In this document: piece by piece, positions 14,345 to 26,424 of the stretch
Numbering within the stretch: the first letter of the stretch is position 1
Layout of the letters: every line of letters starts with the position of its first letter
Source of the DNA: Gonocerus acuteangulatus
Taxonomy: Eukaryota; Arthropoda; Insecta; Hemiptera; Coreidae
Assembly (NCBI GenBank): GCA_946811695.1
Contig: OX328132.1
Location: forward strand, 99,986,935 to 100,050,934
Direction: 5' to 3'
Length of the DNA stretch: 64,000 bases
Notes under the pieces: model-generated
Told to the model about the DNA's origin: nothing
What the model saw: the letters and a program-made list of their open reading frames with translations, nothing else
Database searches by the model: none
Made by a program: the position numbers and the translations under genes

Positions 14345-14838
14345 CTATAACTAAAACTATATTCCATTGATATTCATCATGACATAAACAAGTAAATAAT
14401 CCATTATATACTCGTAAATCTATTTGCTGTTTTAGTAGCCCTGAGCATGAAAATGATTAAACTTTTTAAGTGCGCAAAAATAAACTTATTCATAACAATA
14501 TAATAATATTGAGAATTATCAATATTAGTTCTAAAAAAATAGTTCATGACAGGTTTCACCTAAAATTTAGACTGTACTATTATTCCATTCCATATTTTGC
14601 GTAAGATGCAGATATCTAGAAAAATACATTGCCAGGAATAACGGAGACTTATCATTAGGAAATAAATTTGGAGTGACAATAAATGAAGAAGTATCTTTTT
14701 GATTTAATAAATGTGAGGTAGCAATGATTTCTGAACATTAATTCTGAAGAATTTCCAGTTTATATAATTTCTTTTGCATTATACATTTTACATGCACTTG
14801 TAATTGCAGAACTTGAGCATGCTTTATAAATATTGTTG
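14345..14838. other. No gene seen
   Basis: AT-rich sequence without recognised repeats. Confidence 0.5.
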
Positions 14839-14851
14839 AAATAAGATTAGA

Positions 14852-15034
14852 ACCAATGGCCGTAGCCACGTTGAATGCACCGGTTCCCATACATCACCGA
14901 AGTTAAGCAACGTCGGGCGTGGCCAGTACCTGAATGGGTGACCGCGCCACGTGCTGTTGGCATAATAAAAGGGTGGCAACCTGTTGACAGCCCGGCGCTA
15001 ATAGCCAAATAGTTGATGCGCCGTTAAAAAAAAA
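14852..15034 (+). mobile_element. 5S rRNA-derived SINE (SINE3 type)
   Basis: Positions 14858-14961 are clearly 5S-like, with CCACGTTGAATGCACCGG, ATCACCGAAGTTAAGCAACG (A-box region) and AATGGGTGACCGC (C box). About nine bases between GACCGC and CCACGTGCTG are missing relative to normal 5S. A tail follows: AGGGTGGCAACC, GGCGC-TAATAGCC...GCGCC and poly A. A 12 bp duplication AATAAGATTAGA (14840-14851 and 15035-15046) flanks it, so this is a retroposed SINE and not a 5S gene. The tail hairpin is shared with other retroelements in the window. Confidence 0.85.
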
Positions 15035-15344
15035 AATAAGATTAGATTAGAAGTAACGCTGCAAGCAGTATGTTGTTGGTACGATTTACATCCTCTTGAG
15101 CCCAAATTATTACATCTAGGTACTTTATACTCTGGTGCCAGTCGACGTTAAAATCGACAGTTATTTTGTGTTTCATAATAGTTATTCTGTTGTAGAATAT
15201 TATTGACTTTTTTTATCTTCATTGATTTTAGTTTTCCATGACTTCAGAAATGTCCTCCATCTTTCAGTCACGCCCACTGTCCTTCTCACACACCCCCACC
15301 TTTATTTCACTCCCGCCTACTGGCCTTCTGTAACTCTCCCAGCT

Positions 15345-15590
15345 CTCTGACTATCAAACACTAACTGATCTCTCACTATCCTTGTGTTTTTTCCTGCCTC
15401 CACGCTCAACAGCACTCACAGCTTTCTCACTATCAAACACTAACTGATCTCTCACTATGCTTGCGTTCTTTCCTGCCTCCACGCTCAACAGCACTCACAG
15501 CTTTCTCACTATCAAACACTAACTGATCTCTCACTATCCTTGTGTTCTTTCCTGCCTCCACGCTCAACAGCAGTCACAGCTTTCGCACTA
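15345..15590. repeat. Minisatellite, 79 bp period, 3 copies
   Basis: CTATCAAACACTAACTGATC recurs at 15351, 15430 and 15509. Units are pyrimidine-rich and contain CCTGCCTCCACGCTCAACAG. Open frames across this region are a by-product of the repeat. Confidence 0.85.
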
Positions 15591-15930
15591 TCGACTACTG
15601 ATTGACCTCTTACTATCCAGCCCAATCACATTTTCACTCTTTTCGTTCTTGTATTCTTTCCAGCCTCCACGCTCAACAGCACTCACAGCATTCTCAATAT
15701 AGATTACTGATTGACCTCTTACTATCCAGCCCAATCACATTTTCACTCTTTTCTTTCTTGTATTCTTTCCTGCCTCCACGCTCAACAGCACTCACAGCAT
15801 TCTCAATACAGACTACTGATTGACCTCTTACTATCCAGTCCAGTCACTTTTTCACTCTTTTCTTTCTCGCGTCCTTCTCTTCTACTGTTCACCACCTCCC
15901 ACAGGTGTTCACAATCGTCCACTGATTGAT
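15591..15930. repeat. Minisatellite, 109 bp period, ~3 copies
   Basis: ACTGATTGACCTCTTACTAT recurs at 15597, 15706 and 15815. The unit is the neighbouring 79 bp unit plus about 30 bp (CCAATCACATTTTCACTC), so one array evolved from the other by unit expansion. Confidence 0.85.
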
Positions 15931-17110
15931 CTCTCACTATTCAGCCCTATCATATTTTCACGCTTTACCTGCCTATGCGCTTCACTACACTAGATCTCAC
16001 AGCTATTCTAATGTCGTTCACTGACTGATGAATCACTATGTAATTGTCACTCTCTTCTTCGGTATGTACTTCCCTGCCTCTGAGTCGCACAGGTTTCTGA
16101 CTCCACAACACTGAGCCCCAACACTCCCTTTCGACAACATCTTTACTCCTCCTTGTTTATCCTCCCCCCTCCTTAGCTTTTTTAATTCCCCATCGTCCAC
16201 CACTTATCCCTCCAACTATCCCTTTTGCCTGCATCGCAAATTTTTACCCTATATTACTCCTCCATTGGACGACTTTAACTCTGGAATCTCCCTCTTACCT
16301 ACATAATTTATTTATTTAGTTCATTAACATTTTCCACAATTTAATGAATAAACTTCTCATATTTTATCTCTACCGCCCACTAAACATCGGTAACTCGTCC
16401 AACGTTTTTACTACTCCATAAGATTCCTCATCCCAGTGAAGATAATTCTTTGCCTCACTCAAGCCCACTGAACTTATCTAAATTTACCAGCATTTTTGGG
16501 CCTCCTCGTGGATATGTGGGTTCTAGGCCGTCTGCGGCAGGTTTATTTTTTTTTTCATTTTAGGGCCTGGTGAAAAGGTTCCCTGCTTTCTCCATGTTTA
16601 GTAAGGGTGGCAACCTATAGATAGCCCGGCGCTAATGGCATAGATGCAGAACCCCCCCCCCCCCCCTCCCCAAAAAAAGCATTCTTGCTGGAACCACTTA
16701 CTTTTCCTCTCTCCCACATCATTAAATTCTCCTATCTTTTAAGTACATCATCTACTGCTGACTGAAAGCCTCTATATTTCAAACAATGCACAATATATAT
16801 TCCCAACATAAAACTATTACACCCAGATCTGACACAATCATAATAGTAAGCAAAGCATATATTTGGGGGAACAAAATATATTTTAAATCCTTATTACAAC
16901 ATTAAGCCTGTATGTGCCCCTACAAAATCCCGCAAGTGAAACAGTTTTAAGAGGAAATAATGGTACACAGAGCTGCCATAATTATAAATAATGAGTTGAA
17001 GATAGTTAGCTGTTCAGGTTGTTAGAAATCAAGGAATGGTTAGGATTCGGCTTAGAGAAAACGTCAGATCTTGAGAAAAATCTATATTTCTTAAGTTTTG
17101 GTACGCTCTT
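15931..17110. other. No gene; pyrimidine-rich, with a degenerate retroelement tail at 16500-16665
   Basis: Positions 16606-16640 read AGGGTGGCAACCTATAG...GCCCGGCGCTAATGGC, the same tail module as the 5S SINE at 14967-15005, followed by a poly-C run. The surrounding sequence is C/T-rich without reading frames of interest. Confidence 0.5.
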
Positions 17111-17124
17111 TGCGAGCCTTCTTC

Positions 17125-17395
17125 AGCACGTCTAGGCGAGGAAGGAAGACCACGATAGCTTCTATGTATCTATCCTCTAGGCGCTACTTAGGCTGAAGAA
17201 GACTCCCAAAACTTTCACAATATCTAGACGTCCTATTATGAACGTTTCTTCTTCAGCACTCAGTGCCTAGGCGAGGAAGGAAGACCACGATAGCTTCTAT
17301 GTATCTATCCTCTAGGCGCTACTTAGGCTGAAGAAGTCTGCCAAAACATTCACAATATCTAGACGTCCTATTATGAATGTTTCTTCTTCAGAGGT
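17125..17395. repeat. 135 bp tandem duplication
   Basis: TAGGCGAGGAAGGAAGACC starts at 17133 and 17268. Units contain GCTGAAGAAG and CTTCTTCAGC, so each can fold on itself. Confidence 0.8.
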
Positions 17396-18736
17396 TTTTA
17401 CGTCCAGTATAGTTTACAAAGATTTAACAGACTTTCTTATTTTTTTTTTTAGCAGACCAAGGTGACTTTGTCTCGTACGTCGATTTTTTTAATCAATACA
17501 TTGAATAGGAGATAAGTAAAGGATATTGAAAACTATGATTTTTTTTTCCTTCACATTTTCGGAAAATCCATCACTTTATTTTCTGTTTAAAAATGTTCGG
17601 AACTATTAAATTTTGACGACAAAAAATCATAATCAAATGTCAAAATTAAAATAGTTTTAAATCAATTTAAAGCATACAAAATGAACATTATACCAATATT
17701 GAAGACATTTACATGACGAAACAAATTATATAAAGCACATCTTCTTGTGAAGAAGAATGTTACAGAACCTTTTCACAACTTTTATCCTACTACGAAAGAG
17801 TTCCCGAAATTACATGGAACGGAAAGTAACACAACCATCATCAATTTCTCTTCTAATGCATTACAGATGCACTGTGAAAAATTAAATAGGCAAACGTTAT
17901 TATATGAGTGTACTATCAAATGAATAAAAACATTAGAAACGTAATAATACTTTACAAAAAAAAAAATGACTTACAGCCAGGAGGGTGAATTCTGCTGGTT
18001 CTCGGCTCTGCTAGCAGTGAAGAGGGCGCAGAATGGAAGCCACAGCATGCTATGGACAGCTAGCCGCAACGGCAAACAACTATGCACCTACACACGTACA
18101 TTTATAGTCAAGTATACATCAATAAACAACTTAACAATAACATAAAAAAACCAATGCACAACCTAATATTGGAAATTCTTCATTTAGTTTGTCCCTTAAC
18201 AGTACATAGTTAGGAAACACAGTTATATGGTTTGTATGAAGGCCTATACATAAAAAGTGCTTCTTATAGAGTTTCCTACTAAGAAAAGTGTTCATAATAG
18301 CTTGTGCTACTAATTTTAAAATAAAAATAACTTGTAATATGACTTATTTCTAATTGTAATAATCTCCGTGAGTGCCATTGTAGGAACAATGAAACACTCC
18401 AGAAATTGAAGAATAAGGGAATGTGCGATGCAACACTTTCATTAGCTTTCAACAATTTTGGCAATATTTGCAGCCCTTGCGCGAGTTAACAGACAATTCC
18501 GTTTTTTACATTTTAAGTTTTTAGTCGTAGATGAAAATTTCAACTATTACATATTAAGAATTGCAAATTTAAAAAAAGGGAGGTCGTGGGTTTGACTCTC
18601 ACTTGGAAGGAGTGTTCGTACTAGAAAATGCTCCTAATAAGAAGAGCTCCGAATAAGATGTGCACCTAAAAGGAGTGTTCCCAATAGGAAGTGATCCTAA
18701 TTAGAGTTCTGTATAAATAAACATAATAAAAAGTGA
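17396..18736. other. No gene seen
   Basis: AT-rich. Near 18580 GGGTTTGACTCTC resembles a pol III B box, and short irregular GGAGTGTTC/GCTCCTAATA repeats follow to about 18710, possibly an eroded SINE. Confidence 0.4.
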
Positions 18737-18960
18737 AATAGTTCCGTAACATGCCACGAAGGCCCAGAGAGGCAGATAATGTAGAGGAATATGATACTTG
18801 TTCACAAGTAACACTAGGCAGAGTCTGTGGTTAGTACTAAGCTCCGGCCGCCTGACGACCTCGTTTGCAGGTACCCTTTAAAGGCCGGATGGACCTACAG
18901 AGGCTCTCTTGAACCCCAACTCCAAACCTTGAACAATGACAAAGTAGCACTTAGGGTTTT
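18737..18960 (-). mobile_element. Eroded copy of SINE family A
   Basis: GTTCCGTAACATGCCACGAAGG, CTCCGGCCGCCTGA and GGTACCC align with the body of 4163-4514 and 33649-33993 in the same orientation. The tRNA-like head is not recognisable and the copy is not inside (TA)n. Confidence 0.65.
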
Positions 18961-19470
18961 CAACAACAAAATTCCAGTAATCTATTCTCATAGCAGTAGC
19001 TTCGACATTAGCTTAAATTATCATTGAGGCTGATTACATTACTAACAGGTATAAAATATTTATGAGATAAGTTGGGTGCATTAGTAGGAAGGTTTGGGGG
19101 TGTGGAGTTCGGGGTTTGCCGCCCTTACATCCATACATTGAATATTAGCTGCTACTTTTGTAATTTTATTTTATTTTAAGATCAACTCAGGCATAACCTT
19201 AGCGGCTTCTTTCTACAGATCCAACTCACTTGGAATCTGTAGTGTGAAGCTGCTTGTAGCCGCCCGCTCTAACACGCTTCCAGTGGAAGATGTCCTGTAG
19301 GATTCGATGTAGTTGGATATGTAGCAATTGTGTCTTCCGTAGCAGATTCCGTACTTTGTAGCGTTGGGCTGAATTGCCAAGAAGCGGAAAAAATTCAGTA
19401 TCTCTAGAACGGATAGAAACCTGGGGCATAGAAACCTGGGGACTTGAAAAAAATGAAATTGTTGTTTACT
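18961..19470. other. No gene seen
   Basis: No repeat or conserved reading frame recognised. Confidence 0.5.
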
Positions 19471-19479
19471 TACATTTTG

Positions 19480-19860
19480 AAGAAAATTAAAGAACGAGGG
19501 TATTTTGGAGGTACGCTAAAAATGCACATTTCCTGCTAGATCAATATTTTTCTGATCATGATTTTCATTTATTTAAAGAAAATTAAAGAGAGAGGGTATT
19601 TTGGAGATACGCTAAAAATGCACATTTCCTGCTAGATCAATATTTTTCTGATCATGATTTTCATTTATTTAAAGAAAATTAAAGAGAGAGGGTATTTTGG
19701 AGATACGCTAAAAATGCACATTTCCTGCTAGATTAATATTTTTCTGTTCATGTTTTTCATTTATTTGAAGAAAATTAAAAAAACGAGGGTATTTTGGAGA
19801 TACGCTAAAAATGCACATTTCCTGCTAGATCAATATTTTTCTGTTCATGTTTTTCATTTA
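19480..19860. repeat. Minisatellite, 96-97 bp period, 4 copies
   Basis: TATTTTGGAG starts at 19501, 19597, 19693 and 19790. Each unit contains TACGCTAAAAATGCACATTT. The two central units are almost identical. Confidence 0.9.
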
Positions 19861-20003
19861 AATGATAACGAATTTCTAATTTCTGTATCTGGCATAAAGG
19901 AGTAAGTCTACTAAGAAAAATATGGTATCTTATATTCCTATGGTATGAGAAATGAATCGAACATCATTCAGAGGCAACGACTGCCCAGATCACAGTTTCT
20001 CAA

Positions 20004-20005
<2 letters not shown>

Positions 20006-20066
<61 letters not shown>
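20006..20066. repeat. (TA)n microsatellite
   Basis: About 60 bp of TA with one interruption. Confidence 0.9.
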
Positions 20067-20068
<2 letters not shown>

Positions 20069-21729
20069 GAACTCAGATATGAATGTACCTTTTTCAAACC
20101 TTGCGTCCCTGCTTCTCGAAGCGAAAAAATTGTACAAGTATAAACAAGTTCATTTTTTTCAAGTCATCAATTCTTTAACGCACGAACCTAGGTCCAGTTG
20201 GAACTACTCATGAGGAAGCTCAACATGATTACATGGTTTGATGGATAAATGCCTGCTGAAGAAAAAACAATTTCATGGGGGACAATAAAGGGTAGGCATA
20301 AGACATTTGCAGCCATGGAAAACTCTCTGAGAGGTTTTGTAAGTTGTTAACTAATCATTTACATAAGCAAAACCCCATAAGGGTAATTGTTTATTCTGGA
20401 GGTATTGGAATTTCAGTTCTTATTTTTTTACATTTATGTTTTACTGAATTAAGCTCACCCTGCCTACCCTGAAAAAAAACACATCATGATATACAGATGG
20501 TACATCATAACCCCGACGACGTGATCCGGAACTATCGACGTTTTGATCACGGAGTGATCGCTCTTTCACATTTGTGGTGTGTTTATTTCTTTCTCCGTTA
20601 ATTTAACTAAAAACAAATTTGATTTCTGCACCGTAAGAATTATATATAACAATATCGCTAAGTACAAAAGAAAATAGACATATAATAAAAAAAACGGAGT
20701 GAATTATGAACATAAATAAAACATCTAAACGAAATATTTTTTAGTTTAATTGACAAATATTAATAATTGGAGCGTTAATATCAAACATTTTATATTGTTC
20801 ATTTGACGATTAGGAACACGAAGAAAGAAAGAAAAGCTCCTGATGAGACACTAAAGGTGAAAAATTTATAGAGCATTAATTAATAACCTTCCGCCTAATA
20901 TAACTGGGATTTAAGAGGATCATTTTTCAATATTTTATTGAAATGCCTCTACCGGTTGCACACCCATTGATTCCTCTTCAGGAGTCTAAAACCACTTAAA
21001 AATTAGTTGAGCAGCCAAATTTTAGGATACGAACCTTCAGCTACAGCGGTCACGTGAAGACTGAATTCAAATAGGTTGCACGTGACCCCACTTACAATAC
21101 AGCTCCCTGCAACTCGAAAATTGTTTGGCGTGCCCTATACTTTCAGTTGGGCCATGTAGTCTTTTTTTAGCGTGCAATTAGAATATCATTGACAAGAAAT
21201 CAGAGAAGGTTCATATTGTATGTTATTTTTCTTAGAAATACTGGTTCTCTCTAGCTTTAAATAAAAAAAAAAAAATCTAAAATAATATATTTCATATACC
21301 TACTCTAATCCTAGAAAATAGATTTCCTAGGAAGGCATTTATTCATTTAATGTAAATTTCATTAGGTTTAAGCTATATAAGGGAAAATAATATAATTTAG
21401 GCTGTATATTTACTAATTGTAAGAGGAGAAATGATCTGCATGAGCTGAAATGGGACAATTAATGTAGAACTGTAATAGATCTTAGAGTTCATTTTTGTTA
21501 CACAGAGGGCAATTTTGTGCGGTTGTTAACGTTTTCAGGGAGATTTAATGAACTATATATTGCATGTGCGGATTTGAGTCACTTTAATCTGAATTATTTG
21601 TCCATATTTATATACAAGTGTATATATACAGTTAGAATCAGTAACGATTTGAAGTAACTATTCAAAAATGCTTTCAAGCTTGCAACCACAATAGGTACAT
21701 TTCCTTGGAATGGAAGGTGCAGACTCTCC
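20067..21729. other. No gene seen
   Basis: AT-rich sequence without recognised elements. A Penelope-like CTGAAGAGG lies on the minus strand near 20985 but lacks the GAAA strand. Confidence 0.5.
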
Positions 21730-21732
21730 TAA

Positions 21733-22400
21733 CAGTCCAGTCAACGAACAATTCTAGATGGAAATTTTTGGATCACAATTTTTGGCTTCGTAACTTTGTT
21801 TGTGCTGGATAGGAGGTTAACATCTCAAAAGTCCTTGCCCGTAGCCTTTGTGCCGGGGGGAGGGGGGGTTTAGAAGGTCCCATTTTTCGGGTTTTCACTT
21901 ATATCTCGGAACCCGTGGCTCCTAGCGACATGACCATGAAGGAAAATATATAAAATACTAAAGTTATATATATTCTTGAAGGGAATGTAATGCTCTACAA
22001 CCCTATAAGTGGCATTTATTTTTTGGGTTTATTGTTAAAGAGTTATCCGGTCAAAAAGAGCAAAAAGTGTGTTTCCCCCCAAAATTACCGACTTTCAAGA
22101 GCGGATATTTCGAAACCTCAAGATATCTTGAAAAACTTTATAGAATAGAACTTGTAGGAAATTTAATCAGCTTTCATTTGTTATAGAATAGTCATGTCGC
22201 TAGGACGCAGGGTTTCCGAGATATAAGTGAAAACCCGAAAAATGGGAACTTCTAACCCCCCCCCCCCCGGCACAAAGGCTACGGGCGAGGACTTTTGATA
22301 TGTTCACCTCCTATCCAGCCCAAACAAAGTTACGTAGGGAAAAATTGTGTTCCAAAAATGTCCACCTATAGTTGTTTTCAAGCATTCGTTGACTGGACTG
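21733..22400. mobile_element. TIR DNA transposon, non-autonomous (668 bp), TAA duplication
   Basis: The ends are inverted: CAGTCCAGTCAACGA at 21733 and its complement ending at 22400. Similarity continues inward for about 190 bp, including GGATAGGAGGT, CCCGTAGCCTTTGTGCCGG and a G-run. TAA flanks both sides (21730-21732, 22401-22403), the 3 bp pattern of PIF/Harbinger. The right half recurs at 51096-51336. No coding capacity. Confidence 0.8.
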
Positions 22401-22403
22401 TAA

Positions 22404-23371
22404 AGAGGATTAAAAAACTTTAACATTTCTTGGCATTAGTCCTAAAGTACAGAGTCTCAAATAGACATTTAATTAAGGTTGTTTGCCACAACAGGGGTGG
22501 AATATTAAATCGAGAGATATTATAACTTTTAATGGTGGAATTTGAAATTAGTTCTAAAGGGGGCGACTTTTAAACTTCTCGAGAATTTCAATTTGTTTAT
22601 TAATTCCCTCCAAAAGGAAACTACTTGAATGTTACTTTTCATTCATTAGAGCACTCAAAACGTTGCCTGGAGACGTTGAAGGAATTAACATGAATTTATA
22701 GACATTTCCATTGAAATAGGGCATGCCTAGGCAAACGGGGCGCACGTCGATCACAAAAATAATAATTCCATTCGTATAATAATAATAATAATTCCATAAT
22801 AATAAATCTATTCGTATTTTTTAATCGAAAATTTAGTTAATTCTGCTAGGCAAAAAATGTTTTTCATTTTTCAAAAACGCCTAATAATAAAAATTGAAAA
22901 CAAGGAAGTACACATCCTCGCACGAAAACGTATTCTGTTTAAAAATAGTCCACAACCATAGAATAGACAAAAGAGATTAACATGCAAGTCTTTAGTGTAT
23001 GGACGAAATGATGCCTGTATTCTGGATTGTAATAGTTCACATATGTCTTAATGGATAATAATATTACGAACACAAGCGAAATACATGGAAGTCTTCAGAT
23101 TAAGATCTTCAATGTGCTTTATGCATATCAGTAGGCTAGATTTCTCTGAAGCCTGGATTACAGTACTTAAATCGATAGTCTGGAGAAGTAATTCTACAAG
23201 AAGTGTAGCTGCTAAACGTCCTCAGAGTAGTGCTTCAAAGAGGTGTACCTACGTCAGTCTAGTTTCTTTGAACAATTGAGTATATGATGTGAGTATAGTA
23301 CAAATGGATAATTGTAGGAAGTAATACTATAAACAGCACGACAGCTAGAAGTCATCAGAAAAGGGCTTGTG
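22404..23371. other. No gene seen
   Basis: AT-rich with a small (AAT)n patch near 22770. No element recognised. Confidence 0.5.
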
Positions 23372-24046
23372 AGAAGGGGGGGGGAGGGTGATTTAAGACA
23401 TAATTTCCAACAAAAAAGTTCATTTGAAGTATGGTCCAATTCAGAGGGGAAAAGCAGTTATGACCAATTTTCTGTTTTTTAACGTAGACATGTTATTTAT
23501 TGAATTAGAAAGGATTACTCAAAAACTGTTTAAGATAATTAAACTCTAATTACACAGGTCTACAACCAAAAATTTGATTTGATGATTTTGGCTAATCTCT
23601 GTGTTTCTCGGTGTGCTGAGGCCGAGAATGAAGTCCGTTTTTCTCTATCACTTACAGATTTTTTTCAAATCCATAGAACATAATATACCTGCTATACACA
23701 TAAATTTGGTAAGAAGTAGTTTTTTTTTTTCCCCAAACGATTTCTCTTTTTATAAACAGACATCTTTCACTAGGTGGTGTAGGCAATGACTCCCTCAGTA
23801 GATGTTGTAGGCCTGAGGGTGTCTAGGCACGACCTGTTCAGACAGGAACGTACTTGTTTGGTCTCAGATGTCACCGTCTGAAGCTAAACGAGATTGAACC
23901 TGTTGTATCAGGAACTTGGAGCTAAATTTCTGTTCATTCTCTCAGTTCAGTAGTATCAACTGAAGTGAACACATTCACTGAGGTCTCTTAGTTGTGTCAA
24001 AGTGATTAAGAACGTATTTTAAGGCTTGAAAGTGCATTTAGACAAA

Positions 24047-25756
24047 ATGTCTCATCGTCGTTGTGTTACCAGACCAGACTACTTCTGTTTTATCTGTGGT
24101 GAGTACACAGTTAAGAAATACCAACGAAATATAACAGGTTCTGTCAAAAATGTATATTATGCATATTTTGGTCTGAGAATAGATCAAGATAAAGTGTGGC
24201 CTCCTCACAAAGTATGCCATAGCTGCGTAGAAAAACTTCGCTTATGGTACAAAGGAGAGTTAAAATCTTTCGGATTTGCTATCCCAATGATGTGGAGGGA
24301 GCAAAAAAACCACGTTAATGACTGTTACTTTTGTAATTGTCATGTTCAAGGCTATAATTCCAAAAATCATAAGCTCATTAACTACCCTAATGTGGAATCT
24401 GCTAGTCGTCTGGTACCACACGGTCCTGGATTGACAGTTCCTCAGCCCCCTCGTGACTTGGGCAGTATAGATAGGGAAGCTAATAGAGAAGACTGTATGT
24501 CGGAGAGCGATGAAGTACACAGTGAGATCAAAGCAAGCAGTTCAGAAGATGAACCTCAGCTTATTTCTCAACAGGAGTTGAACGACTTAGTGAGAGATCT
24601 TGGACTTCCAAAAGATGCAGCTCAGTTACTTGGCTCCCGTCTTAAAAACAAAAATTTATTACAGCCAGGCACTTCTTTTTCATGGTATCGACACCGTGAA
24701 GCAGTTTTTGTTCCTTACTTTGCTCTGGATGAGAATCTTATTTATTGCAAAGACATTCTTGGTCTGATGGGCCAATTTGGTATACAATATGGCCCGATTC
24801 ATTGGCGTCTATTCATAGACTCATCAAAGCGAAGTCTAAAGGCTGTTTTGTTGCACAATGGCAATACTTATGCTTCAGTTCCAGTTGGCCATTCGGTACA
24901 TTTAAAAGAAACATACGAAAATTTGTCATTAGTTCTCGAACGAATTCATTATAATGAGCATAACTGGTTGATATGTGGAGACTTGAAAGTACTTACTATG
25001 CTCTTAGGTCAGCAATCAGGGTACACCAAGTTCCCTTGTTTTTTATGTTTATGGGATAGCCGAGACAGAAATTCCCATTGGAACAACAAAGACTGGCCAT
25101 CACGAGGAGCTCTGTCGCCAGGCCAAAAAAATGTAATTAGGAGAAGTTTGGTTCATTCTGACAAAATCCTGCTACCTCCTCTACACATAAAGCTAGGGCT
25201 GATAAAACAATTCGTAAAGTCTCTCAATAAAGAAGGTGAATGTTTTAAGTACTTATGCTCCAAGTTCCCACGATTAAGTGATGCAAAGCTAAAAGAGGGG
25301 ATCTTTGTAGGCCCAGATATTCGGAAACTTTTCACAGATCCACATTTCACTCAGACCATGAATGAGAAGGAGAAGGAAGCTTGGAATTCTTTTAAAGATG
25401 TTGTTGAGAAGTTCCTTGGTAACGTGAAGGATCCCAACTACAGAAGTATCGTGGAACGCATGTTGAAGGCATTTCAATTACAAGGTTGCAACATGAGTTT
25501 GAAGGTTCACTTCTTACATTCGCATGTGGACTATTTTCCGGAAAACTTAGGGGAAGTAAGTGAAGAACAAGGGGAAAGGTTCCATCAGGACATCCAGGAA
25601 ATGGAACGTAGGTATCAGGGCAAATGGAACGTAAACATGATGGCTGACTATTGTTGGATGCTGCAGCGTGAATCATCTGAAGAGTCCTACAGCCGGAAAC
25701 GAACACGGAGAAATTTTCAAGAGAAAAAAATACGTTTTCATAAAAATAATAACTAA
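24047..25756 (+). CDS. Putative transposase, family unrecognised by name
   Basis: An intact single-exon frame of 569 residues from ATG 24047 (MSHRRCV). The open frame extends seven codons upstream to a TTG, not used here. Numbering from that TTG: zinc-site-like CXXC at 21-24 and CHSC at 64-67; second CXXC at 100-103; acidic linker 145-177; then a catalytic-core-like region with D265 (RLFIDSSK), D319 (ICGDLK), CFLC at 338-341 plus H351, H387 (PPLHIKLG) and a terminal block at 505-545 (PENLGE, GERFHQDI, Y..W). Two Asp, an intervening C..C..H and a later Glu in ENLGE/GERFH is compatible with a DDE RNase-H-fold transposase, but this is inference. I recall similar FPCFLCLWD/GERFHQ proteins as multicopy genes in arthropods and other invertebrates. 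AATAAA follows at about 25850. Location between long inverted repeats supports transposase. Confidence 0.65.
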   Translation: MSHRRCVTRPDYFCFICGEYTVKKYQRNITGSVKNVYYAYFGLRIDQDKVWPPHKVCHSCVEKLRLWYKGELKSFGFAIPMMWREQKNHVNDCYFCNCHVQGYNSKNHKLINYPNVESASRLVPHGPGLTVPQPPRDLGSIDREANREDCMSESDEVHSEIKASSSEDEPQLISQQELNDLVRDLGLPKDAAQLLGSRLKNKNLLQPGTSFSWYRHREAVFVPYFALDENLIYCKDILGLMGQFGIQYGPIHWRLFIDSSKRSLKAVLLHNGNTYASVPVGHSVHLKETYENLSLVLERIHYNEHNWLICGDLKVLTMLLGQQSGYTKFPCFLCLWDSRDRNSHWNNKDWPSRGALSPGQKNVIRRSLVHSDKILLPPLHIKLGLIKQFVKSLNKEGECFKYLCSKFPRLSDAKLKEGIFVGPDIRKLFTDPHFTQTMNEKEKEAWNSFKDVVEKFLGNVKDPNYRSIVERMLKAFQLQGCNMSLKVHFLHSHVDYFPENLGEVSEEQGERFHQDIQEMERRYQGKWNVNMMADYCWMLQRESSEESYSRKRTRRNFQEKKIRFHKNNN

Positions 25757-26044
25757 ATAAGCCACTGTTAATTCTGAAGCTGTTATTTCTACACATTTAT
25801 GTATTTTGTACAGTAAACAACATTGAAATAACTAAAAGATCATGGAAATAAATGAGAACTCTTATTCGCCAATTCTGTTTTCTTTTAATGGTAGTACCTC
25901 TGCCCTTACTTGAGATTGAACAATTTCCTTACGTGATAGAGAGGGACTGACCTCATGTTCGGCTTCAGCACGCCAAGGAGCATAGAGATTGACCAAAATC
26001 ATCAAATCAAATTTCAGAAAGATTATTTTTGTAGACCTGTGTTA

Positions 26045-26424
26045 TTCCATCATAAAATAGACAAGATTTTCTATAAGAAAACAGTGATTTAATTCACTAA
26101 ACCCATTGTTAGAAGATACTTTCTGGACGTCCAATAACAAAACTCCACTCCACATTTTTTGACAAAAGGGAGCCAATCGTTCAACCTATCCCTCAATAAA
26201 CGTCCACTTAATTTGCAGAGATTTAGTGCTTACTAAATGTAGAAGTGTTTCTGTAAGTAGTGTAGTCGATTAGGGGGCTGTGGAAAACATTCGCGATAAA
26301 CCTCTAACACATCGAGAAAAACAGAATTACGTTATTTGACGCGTAAAAAATATCTTCTATGATTGGGTTTAGTGAATTAAATCACTGTTTTCTTATAGAA
26401 AATCTTGTCTATTTTATGATGGAA
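26045..26424. mobile_element. Nested TA-duplicating MITE (380 bp)
   Basis: The termini TTCCATCATAAAATAGAC and the inverse continue as about 78 bp inverted arms (26045-26123, 26347-26424). TA flanks both sides (26043-26044, 26425-26426). It interrupts the right TIR of the larger transposon, whose left TIR shows the uninterrupted sequence. TA duplication suggests a Tc1/mariner-type source. Confidence 0.75.

Noticed and set aside
14858..14961. A 5S rRNA gene
   Set aside because: An internal deletion, non-5S tail, poly A and target duplication show it is a SINE.
15602..15929. Two overlapping similar reading frames encoding Ser/His/Phe-rich peptides
   Set aside because: The similarity follows from the 109 bp minisatellite, whose length shifts frame; not genes.
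24026..24046. Upstream extension of the transposase to a TTG
   Set aside because: A eukaryotic gene is more likely to start at ATG 24047; no evidence for the seven extra residues.
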